From CAMLHP01 sp035759745 (GTDB taxonomy: Bacteria; Gemmatimonadota; Gemmatimonadetes; Gemmatimonadales; GWC2-71-9): a DNA stretch of 59,536 nucleotides. Every line of letters starts with the position of its first letter. Position 1 is the stretch's first letter. Made by a program: the position numbers and the translations under genes. Under the pieces are notes generated by a model. It saw only the letters and a program-made list of their open reading frames with translations. It was not told the DNA's origin and did no database searches. The stretch is from the NCBI GenBank assembly GCA_035759745.1, contig DASTUF010000050.1:1-59536 (forward strand). Direction: 5' to 3'. Below, piece after piece: positions 15,281 through 24,741 of the stretch.

Positions 15281-16737
15281 CGTTCGTCCGCGCGCCAGCC
15301 TGTTGGGCTGCGCAGCGGAATCCGCATTCCGCCGGTCGCGCGGAGTTGGTCGAAGAGACGCGTTCGCATCGTCTTCACCCGCTCCGCGTGCTCCGGCTGC
15401 CGGACCAGATTGTGGCGTTCTTCCGGGTCGGCCTCGAGATCAAACAACTCGGGGTCGTCCCACACGCCGTGGTAGTAGATGTACTTGTACCGGGCATCAC
15501 GCAGCGCCAGCACCGTCGGCGTCTGGGGGAAGGCGTCCTCCCAGTAGTACTCGTACAGCAGCTCGGTATTCCAGGTCGCCCGCTTGCCCTGCAGCAGCGG
15601 CAGGAAGGAGCGTCCATCCATCGTGCGGCCGCTGGTGACTCCTGCCAGTTCCAGCACCGTGGGCGCGACGTCGATGTTGCGCACCATTGGCTCGATGGTG
15701 CTGCCTTCCTTGATGAATCCAGGCGCCCATGCCAGCATCGGCACCCGCATCGATTCCTCGTAGGCGTGACGCTTGTCGATCAGGCCATGCTCGCCCAGCG
15801 AGAATCCGTTGTCGCCCATGTACAGCACCAGGGTGTTCTGGTCGAGACCTGACTCTTCCAGGTAGTCCAGCATCGTCCCCACGCCTTCGTCCAGCGCCAG
15901 CAGGGTCTCGGCGTATCTCCGGTAGAACTCGTCGAACTGCATCGCCCCGTGATACATGAAGTCCACCCCATGCCAGCTGTTTCGCTGGGCCTGGACCCAG
16001 CGGGGGCGCAGGGTGTCGTCGGGCGACGGCGCCATGGTGGCAGGGTAGGGAATCGGCTTCGACGCATAGCGCCCCCGGTGCCGTGGCGCCGGAATGAACT
16101 CGGCGTGCACCGCCTTGTGCGAGAGCACCAGGAAGAACGGCGCGTCACCTTCTCCCGCTTTCAACTGCTTGAGCCAGCCGATGGCCTGGTCGGTCAGGAT
16201 TTCGGTGGTGTAGCCGGGGATGCGCTGCCGGCTGCCGTTGATGTTGAGCTCGGGATCCTCGTAGACGCCCTGGCCGCGAAAGCTGACCCAGAAATCGAAG
16301 CCGGGGCGGGGAGCGTCGCTGTCCTCTCCCATGTGCCACTTCCCGACATATCCGGTGCGCCAGCCGGCCGCCTGCAACTCCTCGGGAAAGAACTTCGTTC
16401 CATCCGGCACCGGGCTGGTATTGTCCACCACGCCGTGGCGGTGGGCGTACTGGCCGGTGAAGATCGACGCCCGGCTGGGAGAGCAGAGCGCGGTCGTGAC
16501 GAAGGCATTGGCCAGGTGGGCTCCCTCGGCGGCCATCCGGTCCAGGCTGGGCGTCTCCAGCCAGTCGGGCGCGCCGGGCATGAAGCCCATGAAGTCGTAC
16601 CGGTGGTCGTCGCTCAGGATGAGGATGACGTTGCGGGGAGCAGCGCCCGGTGGCGTGTCACCCGGCGGGATTGGGCCGGAAGTCGCGGCCAGGGCGGCCA
16701 GCAGCAGCCCCGGGACGAGGGTGGGATGAGGTGTCAT
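15265..16737 (-). CDS. Exported arylsulfatase-type sulfatase
   Basis: 490 residues. The start at 16737 gives a Sec-type leader (MTPHPTLVPGLLLAALAATS). The formylglycine signature CSPSRASIFTGQYAHRHG places the catalytic Cys at about residue 85, preceded by metal ligands ILSDDHR (Asp43/44). Later ligands are in SHKAVH and MGDNGFSLGEHG. This is the type I sulfatase family, active on sulfate esters of sugars or polysaccharides in the periplasm and dependent on a formylglycine-generating enzyme; none is encoded in this window. The last residues (GVRD) and the stop are heptamer-derived. Confidence 0.93.
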   Translation of the reverse strand: MTPHPTLVPGLLLAALAATSGPIPPGDTPPGAAPRNVILILSDDHRYDFMGFMPGAPDWLETPSLDRMAAEGAHLANAFVTTALCSPSRASIFTGQYAHRHGVVDNTSPVPDGTKFFPEELQAAGWRTGYVGKWHMGEDSDAPRPGFDFWVSFRGQGVYEDPELNINGSRQRIPGYTTEILTDQAIGWLKQLKAGEGDAPFFLVLSHKAVHAEFIPAPRHRGRYASKPIPYPATMAPSPDDTLRPRWVQAQRNSWHGVDFMYHGAMQFDEFYRRYAETLLALDEGVGTMLDYLEESGLDQNTLVLYMGDNGFSLGEHGLIDKRHAYEESMRVPMLAWAPGFIKEGSTIEPMVRNIDVAPTVLELAGVTSGRTMDGRSFLPLLQGKRATWNTELLYEYYWEDAFPQTPTVLALRDARYKYIYYHGVWDDPELFDLEADPEERHNLVRQPEHAERVKTMRTRLFDQLRATGGMRIPLRSPTGWRADERGVRD

Positions 16738-16856
16738 TTCCCACGGTAGGTCCGCGGGCGAGCGGGCGGAAGGGCCCTCCCCTACCCCTTCCGCTTGGCG
16801 GGATGGGCGGTAGGATATTCCCCGTCCACGCCCATACCCCCTTCCCGGAGCACCCC

Positions 16857-17330
16857 ATGTCTCGACGGCAGAGGACTCATCGCGCAGTATCGCTCTTGCT
16901 CGCACTCGCAGTGGCCACACCAGCCGCCCTGGCGGCGCAGGGCATCCCCGCCAATGCTCCCGCGCTGCGCACCTCGCTGTCGGACATCGCGACGCTGCGC
17001 TCCACCTACGTTGACGCCTTCAACAAGAAGGATGCGGCCGGCGTGAGCGCGTTGTATGCGGATGACGCCGTGTGGATCACCGACGAAGGCCAGCTGCTGA
17101 ATGGCGGGCTCGAGATCCGCGCTCACCTGACCGCCGAAGCGGCGTCGTGGCCCCACGCCGTGATCGAGTCCGACACCACCCGGGTCTTCGGCAGCACTGC
17201 CGTCGACCTCGGAACCTGGACCGTGCACCCCACCGACGGCGGCGAGATGAAGTTCCGCTACGTGACGATCCTCCGCCGGGGCCTCGACGGCTGGAAGATC
17301 ACCCATGTGACGTCGGTGCCGATGAAGTGA
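16857..17330 (+). CDS. Exported SnoaL-like/DUF4440 protein
   Basis: 157 residues with a signal peptide (LLLALAVATPAALAAQ) and a single NTF2-like domain: STYVDAFNKKDAAGVSALYA, DDAVWITDEGQLLNG, then FRYVTILRRGLDGWKITHV. This is the DUF4440/SgcJ-EcaC pattern. Family members are small alpha+beta barrels that bind small molecules; exported members are common in Gemmatimonadota and lack assigned reactions. It is divergent from the sulfatase across a 119-bp spacer. It starts at ATG 16857 with CCCGGAG shortly before. Confidence 0.87.
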   Translation: MSRRQRTHRAVSLLLALAVATPAALAAQGIPANAPALRTSLSDIATLRSTYVDAFNKKDAAGVSALYADDAVWITDEGQLLNGGLEIRAHLTAEAASWPHAVIESDTTRVFGSTAVDLGTWTVHPTDGGEMKFRYVTILRRGLDGWKITHVTSVPMK

Positions 17331-17335
17331 AAAAG

Positions 17336-17385
17336 AGGGAAGTGGGAAGTGGGAAGTGGTCAAATCCACTTCCCACTTCCCACTT
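17336..17385. repeat. Inverted heptameric repeat (AGTGGGA type)
   Basis: Three to four AGTGGGA units (17337-17360) and three inverse TCCCACT units (17367-17385) are separated by about 6 bp and can form an almost perfect hairpin. It lies after the DUF4440 stop and 33 bp before the addB-like start, so it could act as a terminator between the two transcription units. Confidence 0.85.
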
Positions 17386-17417
17386 GTCTGTCGCCCCCCT
17401 GTTGTAACTTGCCGGTA

Positions 17418-20400
17418 ATGCATCGAACCCTCGCACATCTGAAGCGGATCGAGGCTTCCTGGCCCATGGCCAGGAAGATGCTCGTCGGGCCCGACCTCGG
17501 CTGGGGCCGCGAACTTCTCTGCCTGCTGGCTCGTGATCTGGGGGGGTGGGTGGGCTGGGAAGCGGTGACCCCCAAGCTGGTGGCCGGGGAACTGGCCTTC
17601 ACTACCATAGCCGACCGGGAACTGCGCACCGGCAACGACCTCGAAATCGCCGCGGTGTCCGAAGCGGCGCTGGAGGCGGCGCTGCAGCGTGGCGGGCTGC
17701 AGGGCCGCCTCGCGAGGCTGGCCGGAAGGGCGGGGATCCGGGTTGCGGTGCACGATGCGCTGCAGAGCCTGCGGGCGTCGGGGCTGAGCCTGGCCGCGGT
17801 GCAGCAGCGCGCGCCAGCCGGCAGCACGGCGCATGACCTCGGACAGATCCTGGGCGAGTACCTCCGGCTGCTGCGGGAGGAGAAGCTGCTGGATCCGGCG
17901 GACCTCTTCCGAACGGCGCTGGATGCCTTCGACCACGAAGCCCCATTCGTGCTGGCCCCGCATGTAGTGATAGCCGGCGAACTCTCGCTCCGCGGCATAA
18001 GGGGACAGTTTGTCCGGAAGCTGCTCGAACGGGGCGCGGTGGTGCTGGAGTCGGAGGCATACCGGGTACCGGCGCCGGTCCTGACGGTCGCTGCTTCCGG
18101 TTCGCCCGCGAGCGCCGTGGACGCGAATCCGGATCCGGCGCCCAGCCTCTTCTCTGCCACCACCCCATCCATCGAATTGCGCGAAGTGCTGCGGCGTGCC
18201 CTGGCAGCCGGGCTGGCATGGGGCGACGTCGAGATCGCCGCGACCGACGAAGACCGCTACGGTATCGAGCTCGAAGCGCTGGCTTCACATCTCGGGATTC
18301 CGTGCACTTTCCGGAACGGTCTCCCGTTCGAGCGCTCGCGAACCGGTCGCGCAGTGGCCCGGTTCCTGGCGTTCCTCTCCGAGGGCCTGCCGGCCGACGC
18401 GCTGCGCGCGGCACTGGAATCGGGTGAACTGGCATCGCCCAACCCTGCGGTTTCTCCGGCCCGCCTGGCGCGCCAGCTCCGCAAGCTGAGGGTCGGCTGG
18501 GGCCGCGAGCGGCTCGCGAACGCGCGTGACGCGCTACCTGAGCAGGTGATGGAACGAATCCGCCAGCGGGAGGATGAGTCGGCGGAGGCTTACGCCGTGC
18601 GGGTGGAGCAGGAGCAACTGGAGACGGAAACCCTCGGCAAGCTGCTCGCCCAGTTGCTGGAGTTGCTTCCGCCGGTACCGGAACGGGGCGACTTCACCGA
18701 GGTGGAGGCGACTCCCGGCGAACTGGCGCGCGCGGTCCGGACTTACCTCGGCATGGTGGCCCAGCCCGGACTGCCTGATGCCGCGACCGCCGGCGATCTT
18801 CACCTGCGCCAGCGCCTGATTGCCCGGCTTGAAGAGCTGGAACGGCTGGGCGGCACGAAGAGCACCTTTGCCGGCGCCCTGACGGAGCTGGAGGCGGTAC
18901 TCGCAGAGCTGAGGGCGTGGCCTGAACTGCGGGGCGGGACCGCGGGCGCTTCGGCCGGCGACGCAATCCACTTTACTCATCTCACGCACGCTGGTCTCAC
19001 CGGGCGCAGGGCCACGTTCGTGGTGGGCCTCGATGCCGACCGGGTCGGCGGCGCACGGGTGCAGGATGCGCTGCTTCCCGACGGGGTGCGTCATGCGCTC
19101 GATCCCGATGCGCTCCCGACGCTGGCCGCACGCCAGGAGGAGAACGGATGGAAGCTGGCGCGGTCGCTGGCACGGCTCACCGGTGAAATCACGCTTTCGT
19201 ATGCTGTACGCGGCTCCGAAACGGGAAGCAGCACCGGCCCATCGCATTACCTGCTGGAGGCGTTCCGTCGCGCCGAGGGCAATGCGACGCTCAGCTACGA
19301 CAAGCTCCGCAAGCACCTGGGCGAGCCGACGTCCGCAGTGCCTGCGGTTGGTGCGGCGCACCTGGACGAGCGCGATGCCTGGCTCGCCGCCGTCTCTGAC
19401 GGTTCGCTGTTGCTGGACGGCGCCGCCCAGGTGCGCGATGGCTTTCCCGGTCTCGAACGCGGCCTGGCGCTCCGCTCCGAACTGAATGCGCCAACCTTCC
19501 GGCCGGTGCACGGGCTGGTCGCAAACCCGGGGGGACTCGATCCCACCGAGAGCACCGCGCCGGTCTCGGCATCGCAACTCGAGACCCTCGCCCGCTGCCC
19601 GCTGGCATGGCTTTACCGGTATGGCGTCGGCATCCGGGCGCCGGAAGATCCCGAATACAACGCGGATGCCTGGCTCTCGCCGGCGGAACGGGGTTCGCTT
19701 CTGCACGAGGTGTACGCCGCCATCGGACAGGAGTACCAGGGGCGGCGGGGTGAACTCGATTCGGACGCGGCGCGGGAGCGGGTGGAGGCGATTGCACAGG
19801 AGTTGATTGAACGGTGGCGCGACGACGTTCCGCCGCCGAGCGAGTCGGTGTTTCTGGCCGAAGCGGAAGAGTTCCGGCGGGCGGCAGTGGAGTTTCGCTC
19901 CTGCGAGATCGAGGACTTCGAAGCAACCGGCGCCGAACCATTCACCTTCGAGAAGGGCGTGGATTACCCGGAGTCGTTGCCCTTCCCCGTGGGTGCGCGG
20001 AGCCTGCGGGTCTTCGGCCGGATCGACCGGGTGGATCAGCTGCCCGACGGCACCCTCCGGGTGGTGGATTTCAAGACCGGCAGCCCGGCCAGGTACTCGG
20101 CAAGGACCAGCGGCGGGGCTTTCAACGGCGGCCGCCACCTCCAGGCCGGGATCTACGCCGCCATGGCGGAACAGCAACTGGGGAAGGCAGTTCAGCGCTT
20201 CGAGTACCGCTTCCCGACGCTCAAGGGCGCCAACCACGTAGCAGCCTATCCGCGGCAGGAACTGGCTCAAACGGCGGGGATCGTCGAAGGCCTCCTGCAA
20301 CATGTGCGCGCCGGCGAGTTCGTTCCCACCACGACCGCAGACGACTGCAAGTTCTGCGAGTCGGCGCCTATCTGCCGGGTGCAGGTGGGCAACCACTACC

Positions 20401-20495
20401 GGATCGAGTCCGCACCCCGCGCCGAGTGGGCCGCCGAGCATGCCGAGACGCTCGATGTGTTTGACGGGATGCGACAGCGGCGAGGTGAGGAATGA
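17418..20495 (+). CDS. addB: AddB-like subunit of a double-strand-break repair helicase-nuclease (PD-(D/E)XK family)
   Basis: 1025 residues. The N-terminal two thirds are a degenerate helicase-like region without a clear Walker A. The C-terminal RecB-family nuclease domain (about 715-1015) has ASQLETLARCPLAWLYRYGV, then RIDRVDQ with VVDFKTGS (nuclease Asp and Lys), and ends in CKFCESAPIC. The upstream Cys plus these three Cys fit the 4Fe-4S clasp of AddB proteins. AddAB resects DNA ends for RecA-mediated repair. Its stop overlaps the next start by 4 bp (ATGA), as expected for a subunit pair. The start ATG at 17418 follows a heptamer hairpin. Confidence 0.85.
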   Translation: MHRTLAHLKRIEASWPMARKMLVGPDLGWGRELLCLLARDLGGWVGWEAVTPKLVAGELAFTTIADRELRTGNDLEIAAVSEAALEAALQRGGLQGRLARLAGRAGIRVAVHDALQSLRASGLSLAAVQQRAPAGSTAHDLGQILGEYLRLLREEKLLDPADLFRTALDAFDHEAPFVLAPHVVIAGELSLRGIRGQFVRKLLERGAVVLESEAYRVPAPVLTVAASGSPASAVDANPDPAPSLFSATTPSIELREVLRRALAAGLAWGDVEIAATDEDRYGIELEALASHLGIPCTFRNGLPFERSRTGRAVARFLAFLSEGLPADALRAALESGELASPNPAVSPARLARQLRKLRVGWGRERLANARDALPEQVMERIRQREDESAEAYAVRVEQEQLETETLGKLLAQLLELLPPVPERGDFTEVEATPGELARAVRTYLGMVAQPGLPDAATAGDLHLRQRLIARLEELERLGGTKSTFAGALTELEAVLAELRAWPELRGGTAGASAGDAIHFTHLTHAGLTGRRATFVVGLDADRVGGARVQDALLPDGVRHALDPDALPTLAARQEENGWKLARSLARLTGEITLSYAVRGSETGSSTGPSHYLLEAFRRAEGNATLSYDKLRKHLGEPTSAVPAVGAAHLDERDAWLAAVSDGSLLLDGAAQVRDGFPGLERGLALRSELNAPTFRPVHGLVANPGGLDPTESTAPVSASQLETLARCPLAWLYRYGVGIRAPEDPEYNADAWLSPAERGSLLHEVYAAIGQEYQGRRGELDSDAARERVEAIAQELIERWRDDVPPPSESVFLAEAEEFRRAAVEFRSCEIEDFEATGAEPFTFEKGVDYPESLPFPVGARSLRVFGRIDRVDQLPDGTLRVVDFKTGSPARYSARTSGGAFNGGRHLQAGIYAAMAEQQLGKAVQRFEYRFPTLKGANHVAAYPRQELAQTAGIVEGLLQHVRAGEFVPTTTADDCKFCESAPICRVQVGNHYRIESAPRAEWAAEHAETLDVFDGMRQRRGEE

Positions 20496-23400
20496 CGTCG
20501 CCGCCGCAGGACCAGCGCGCCCGCGACCGCATCAAGGCCGACCTCGATGCCAACCTGCTGGTGGAAGCCGGCGCCGGTTCGGGCAAGACCAGCGCGCTGG
20601 TGGGACGGATGCTGGCACTGGTGGAGAGGGGAACGCCGGTCGAGCACCTCGCGGCGGTGACATTCACCCGGAAGGCGGCGGCCGAACTGCGCGAGCGCTT
20701 CGAGGAACAGCTGGAGCAGCGGGCCGGTGGCAGTTCCGATGTCGAGATCGCCCAGCGCCTGCACACGGCCCGTGATCACCTCGGCAGGGCATTCCTCGGC
20801 ACCATCCACGCATTCGCTGCCCGGCTGCTGCGGGAGCATCCACTCGAGGCAGGGCTGGATCCCGCCTTCGCCGAGGTATCGGAAGAGGAATGGCCCGCGA
20901 TCCGGGGTGAGTTCTGGCGCAACTGGATGGAGCGCAGCCGGACGGAAGCTGATCCCGCGCTCAACACGCTGCGGCAGCTGAATGTCGACCCGAGGGGTCT
21001 CCTCGAGGCGTTCCAGGAGCGGTCGCGATTTCCCGATGTGACCTTCCCGGTGCACGACGCGCCGAAGCCTGATAACGCAGGGTGCCGAGCCGCACTGGAG
21101 CGGCTGATGGACCGGGCCAGGCCGCTGCTGCCCAACCACAAGCCCGACGCGGGCTGGGACAAGGCGCAGGCGTACTTCCTTCGGCTGGAACGGTTGCGCC
21201 GCACCGGTCCCGACTGGCACAACGTCGCTCGCTTTTGCGACGCGCTCTCCGACAAGGAGGACGTCGACTTCACCATGGTACGCTGGAACATCACGGCCAG
21301 GCAGAGGAAGAATGTGGCGCCTCGTGACGTGAGCCCGGTGCATGCACTGCGGGAAGACCTGCGCGAGTTCCAGGCGAAGCATGCACTTCCGCTGTTGCGA
21401 GCGTGGCGGGCCCATCGCTACGCGCCGGTGATGCGCTTCCTCGATCGGGCGGTGGAGGCCTTCGCGGTTCAGCGGCATGCGCGAGGCACGCTCGGCTTCG
21501 AGGACCTGCTGCAGCTCGCGGCGCGCCTGCTGCGCGAAGCGCCCGGCGCACGGCGCCGGCTGGGCGAGCGCTATCGCCACCTGCTGGTGGACGAGTTCCA
21601 GGACACCGACCCGATCCAGGCCGAGCTCTGCTTCCTGCTCGCGTCGGAGCCGGAGGAGGGGAACAACTGGACCGCTGTCACGCCGCGGCCCGGTGCCCTC
21701 TTCGTGGTGGGCGACCCCAAGCAGAGCATCTACCGCTTCCGTCGCGCCGACATCACCACCTACGAGTTGGTGAAGCAGTGCATCGCACGAACCGGCGCGG
21801 TGCTGCAGCTGACCCACAACTTCCGCTCGGTGGCGCCGATCGCCGAGCTGGTGAACCGCCACTTCCCGAAAGCTTTTCCCGCAACCGCCTCGGCGATCCA
21901 GGCGGCGTTCGCGCCGCTGATCACCAGCGACACCGGCGCGCCGGCGGATGGGGTATTCCGCTATCCGGTGCGGCCGGAGTCCAACAACAAGCAGGAGATC
22001 GCCAGCACCTGTGCGGCACAGGTTGCCACGATGATCGACCGGCGGCTGGCACGTGGCTACTCGCGGGCCGATTTCCTGGTGCTTACGACCGGGAAGGGGG
22101 CGCTGTCGAGCTACGCCAACGCGCTGGCGGCCCGCAACATCCCCGTGAATGTCACCGGTGCCGGCCTCACGTCCGGCTACGAACTGGAAGAGTTGCTGGT
22201 GCTGCTTCGTGCGATCGCCGATCCGACCAACAAGGTGCTGGTGGTGGCGGCTCTCGAGGGGCTGTTCGCCGGCCTCGCGCCGGCGGACCTGCTCGCCGCC
22301 CATCGCGATGGCGCGACGTGGGACCTCACGGCCGCGCCCGCGGGCACGTCGAGCCCCGCCGGCGTGGCACTCGAGCGGCTGCATCGCTGGTGGCAGTTGT
22401 CGCAGCAGCTGCCCCCGGACCTGCTGCTCGAGCGGATCGTGGATGACACCGGCCTGCTGCCGCACACCGCGTCGGGGACGCTGGGTGACAACGCGGCGGG
22501 AGCAATCGCCGAGGTCATTGCGGTGGCGCGCCAGGCGGTGGTGGACGGCGCCGGCAGCCTGGGCGACGTGATGCTCCGGATCGAGGCGGCGGTCGCCAGT
22601 GCCGACAGCGAAGCTTCACTCCGGCCCGGACTCGAGGATGCCGTGCGGGTGATGAACCTCCACAAGGCCAAGGGCCTGCAGGCACGGGTGGTTATTCTCG
22701 CTGCGCCGGTTGCCATGTGGGAGCCTGCGCCGACCGTGCACGTCGACCGGCAGGCGGACGGAAGCGCGTCGGGGGCGATGTCGGTGATCGATGATGATCG
22801 CGTCATTGCCCAGCCGGCCAATTGGGACGAGCTCCGTGTGCGAGAAGTCTCCTTTCTCAATGCGGAGTTTGACCGGCTGCTGTACGTGGCTGCGACGCGG
22901 GCCAAGCGGGAGCTGTGGGTGGCGCAACTCGACTTCGAGCTGAAGAAGGGCAAGGTAGAGGACGAGTCACTCTGGGCCCGCCTGGCGCCGTCGCTCGAGG
23001 TGCTCGCGAGGGCGGAGGAGTTGCCCACTGATGCTCCTCCCGGCCGGCGGAGGGTGGAGCGCAGCGCCGCCGAGATAGGCGCCGATGCGGAGGCCACGAA
23101 GCGCCGGAGGACGGAGGCCGCGTCGCCGCGCTGGTCCCGCAACACTGTGACCCGGCTGGCGCGAGAGGAAGCAGCCGAGGCGGAGGAGCTGAAGCTCGTT
23201 GCCACGCGCGGCCTCGGCCGCACCTGGGGCACCGCCGTGCACGAATGCATCGAAGCCATGGGCCGGGGCCGGAGTGGAGCGAACCTCGAACGGTACGTGC
23301 GGGCGGTGGCGCGGAAGCACAAGCTGTTGAAGGCAGACGGGAGTCGGCTACTGCAGCTGGTCCGGGCTCATGAAGCGTCGCCCGAATGGGCCGCCCTGGT

Positions 23401-23683
23401 GGCGGCGGGCGAGACGGCGCAAGTGGAACTCCAGGTTGCCTCAATGGAGACCAGCGAGACCGGCGTGCCGCAGCTGATCGAGGGCGTCATCGACGCAGTC
23501 GCGCAGATCAACGGTGAATGGAGCATCATGGACTGGAAGACCGACGGCGCTGACGATGCCGCGTGGCAGCAGCGCCAGGAACAGTACCAGCGGCAGGTGG
23601 ACCGGTACGCCAGGGTGCTGAACAAGCTCACGGGAGAACTGGCGGCCGGACGGGTAGTGCGGCTCCGGGCGGAGGTCGGCTGA
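20492..23683 (+). CDS. addA: AddA-like UvrD-type helicase with C-terminal nuclease
   Basis: 1063 residues. Superfamily 1 helicase motifs appear in order: Walker A AGAGSGKTSALV near residue 27, Ia VTFTRKAAAELRERF, Walker B LLVDEFQDTDPIQ, III VVGDPKQSIYRFR, IV THNFRSV, V MNLHKAKGLQARVV, and VI LYVAATRAKREL. The C-terminal RecB-like nuclease has VHECIEAM and IEGVIDAV...IMDWKTDG with the catalytic Asp and Lys. It pairs with the preceding AddB-like subunit in a heterodimer that unwinds and trims broken DNA ends. Its stop overlaps the first WYL gene by 1 bp (TGATG). Confidence 0.92.
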   Translation: MTSPPQDQRARDRIKADLDANLLVEAGAGSGKTSALVGRMLALVERGTPVEHLAAVTFTRKAAAELRERFEEQLEQRAGGSSDVEIAQRLHTARDHLGRAFLGTIHAFAARLLREHPLEAGLDPAFAEVSEEEWPAIRGEFWRNWMERSRTEADPALNTLRQLNVDPRGLLEAFQERSRFPDVTFPVHDAPKPDNAGCRAALERLMDRARPLLPNHKPDAGWDKAQAYFLRLERLRRTGPDWHNVARFCDALSDKEDVDFTMVRWNITARQRKNVAPRDVSPVHALREDLREFQAKHALPLLRAWRAHRYAPVMRFLDRAVEAFAVQRHARGTLGFEDLLQLAARLLREAPGARRRLGERYRHLLVDEFQDTDPIQAELCFLLASEPEEGNNWTAVTPRPGALFVVGDPKQSIYRFRRADITTYELVKQCIARTGAVLQLTHNFRSVAPIAELVNRHFPKAFPATASAIQAAFAPLITSDTGAPADGVFRYPVRPESNNKQEIASTCAAQVATMIDRRLARGYSRADFLVLTTGKGALSSYANALAARNIPVNVTGAGLTSGYELEELLVLLRAIADPTNKVLVVAALEGLFAGLAPADLLAAHRDGATWDLTAAPAGTSSPAGVALERLHRWWQLSQQLPPDLLLERIVDDTGLLPHTASGTLGDNAAGAIAEVIAVARQAVVDGAGSLGDVMLRIEAAVASADSEASLRPGLEDAVRVMNLHKAKGLQARVVILAAPVAMWEPAPTVHVDRQADGSASGAMSVIDDDRVIAQPANWDELRVREVSFLNAEFDRLLYVAATRAKRELWVAQLDFELKKGKVEDESLWARLAPSLEVLARAEELPTDAPPGRRRVERSAAEIGADAEATKRRRTEAASPRWSRNTVTRLAREEAAEAEELKLVATRGLGRTWGTAVHECIEAMGRGRSGANLERYVRAVARKHKLLKADGSRLLQLVRAHEASPEWAALVAAGETAQVELQVASMETSETGVPQLIEGVIDAVAQINGEWSIMDWKTDGADDAAWQQRQEQYQRQVDRYARVLNKLTGELAAGRVVRLRAEVG

Positions 23684-24741
23684 TGGCTTCCAAGTTGCAG
23701 CGCTGGGTGGACCTGCTGGCGGCGCTCCTGCGCCACCGCTATGCGGTGTCGCTCGAGGAGCTGAGGCGCGACGTCCCCGGCTACCAGGCCATGGAGCACG
23801 AGTCCATGCGCCGCAAGTTCGAGCGCGACAAGAAGGAGCTGCGCGAGTTCGGCATCCCTATCGAGACCATTGGCGAGGACGAAGGCGGCGGCTACCGCCT
23901 TCGGACCCGCGACTTCTACCTCCCCTACCTCCAGCTGGTCGACGAGGAGCGGGGCCATACCGAACCCAGCCGTCTCCAGGGTGATCCGTGGCGCCAGCTC
24001 GCGCTGCTGCAGTTCACCTCCGACGAGCTGAGGGTGGTGGCGGAGGCGGCCGCGCGGGTCGTGGCGCTGGGCGACGACGCGCTGGCTTCCGATGCGCGCA
24101 CCGCCCTGAGGAAGCTTGCCGTCGACCTGCCGATGGATGGTGCCGCCAGCACGGTGGAGCACGTGCACGGGGCCGAGCAGCACGATGCCGCCACACTGGC
24201 GCTGCTCGGCTCAGCGGTGCAGGCCCGGAAGCAGATAAGCTGCAGCTACCACAGCATTGGCAGCGACGTCCGCTCGGAGCGCACCCTCGAGCCGCTGGGC
24301 CTCTTCTTCCTGAGCCGGGCCTGGTACCTCGCGGCGCGGGAGCCGGGCGAGGAGCTTGTCAAGAACTTCCGGGTGAGCCGCATGGCTGATCTGACGATCA
24401 ACACTGGCCGGGTCACTCCCGACTTTGAGCGTCCTGCGGGATGGAGTCTGCAGCGGCACGCTCGCGCACGGAGTTCCTGGGAACTGGGTGATGACGACCT
24501 CTTCGATGTAGATGTGCGTATTGTCGGGGACACCGGCGCAACTGCGGCGGCCGCGCGACTGGGCACGCCGGTCGAGGGCAGTCCGGACATCCTGAGGTAT
24601 CCGGTGCGTCGCATCGATGCTTTCGTTCGCTGGCTGCTGCCGCTGGGTGATGCGGTGGAGCCGATCGCCCCGGAACCAGTGGTGACGGAATGGCGCCGCC
24701 TGGCCGGCGCTACGCTTGCGCTCTATCAGGAGGTCTCGTGA
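23683..24741 (+). CDS. WYL-domain transcriptional regulator, PafB-like
   Basis: 352 residues. It has an N-terminal winged HTH (about 1-75: LAALLRHRYAVSLEELRRDV, MRRKFERDKKELREFGIPIE) and a central WYL domain with LEPLGLFFLSRAWYLAAR followed by VKNFRVSRM. A C-terminal WCX-like domain ends at about 350. The arrangement as a pair with the next gene resembles mycobacterial PafB/PafC, which switch on the RecA-independent DNA-damage response, probably by sensing nucleic acid through the WYL domain. The start overlaps the addA-like stop, so this regulator is translated with the repair enzyme. Direct regulation of the operon is inferred. Confidence 0.88.
   Translation: MASKLQRWVDLLAALLRHRYAVSLEELRRDVPGYQAMEHESMRRKFERDKKELREFGIPIETIGEDEGGGYRLRTRDFYLPYLQLVDEERGHTEPSRLQGDPWRQLALLQFTSDELRVVAEAAARVVALGDDALASDARTALRKLAVDLPMDGAASTVEHVHGAEQHDAATLALLGSAVQARKQISCSYHSIGSDVRSERTLEPLGLFFLSRAWYLAAREPGEELVKNFRVSRMADLTINTGRVTPDFERPAGWSLQRHARARSSWELGDDDLFDVDVRIVGDTGATAAAARLGTPVEGSPDILRYPVRRIDAFVRWLLPLGDAVEPIAPEPVVTEWRRLAGATLALYQEVS

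Noticed and set aside
18534..20441. Long minus-strand open frame antisense to the addB-like gene
   Set aside because: It is low complexity with Arg/His-rich sequence and no recognisable domain, a GC artefact opposite a clear nuclease gene.
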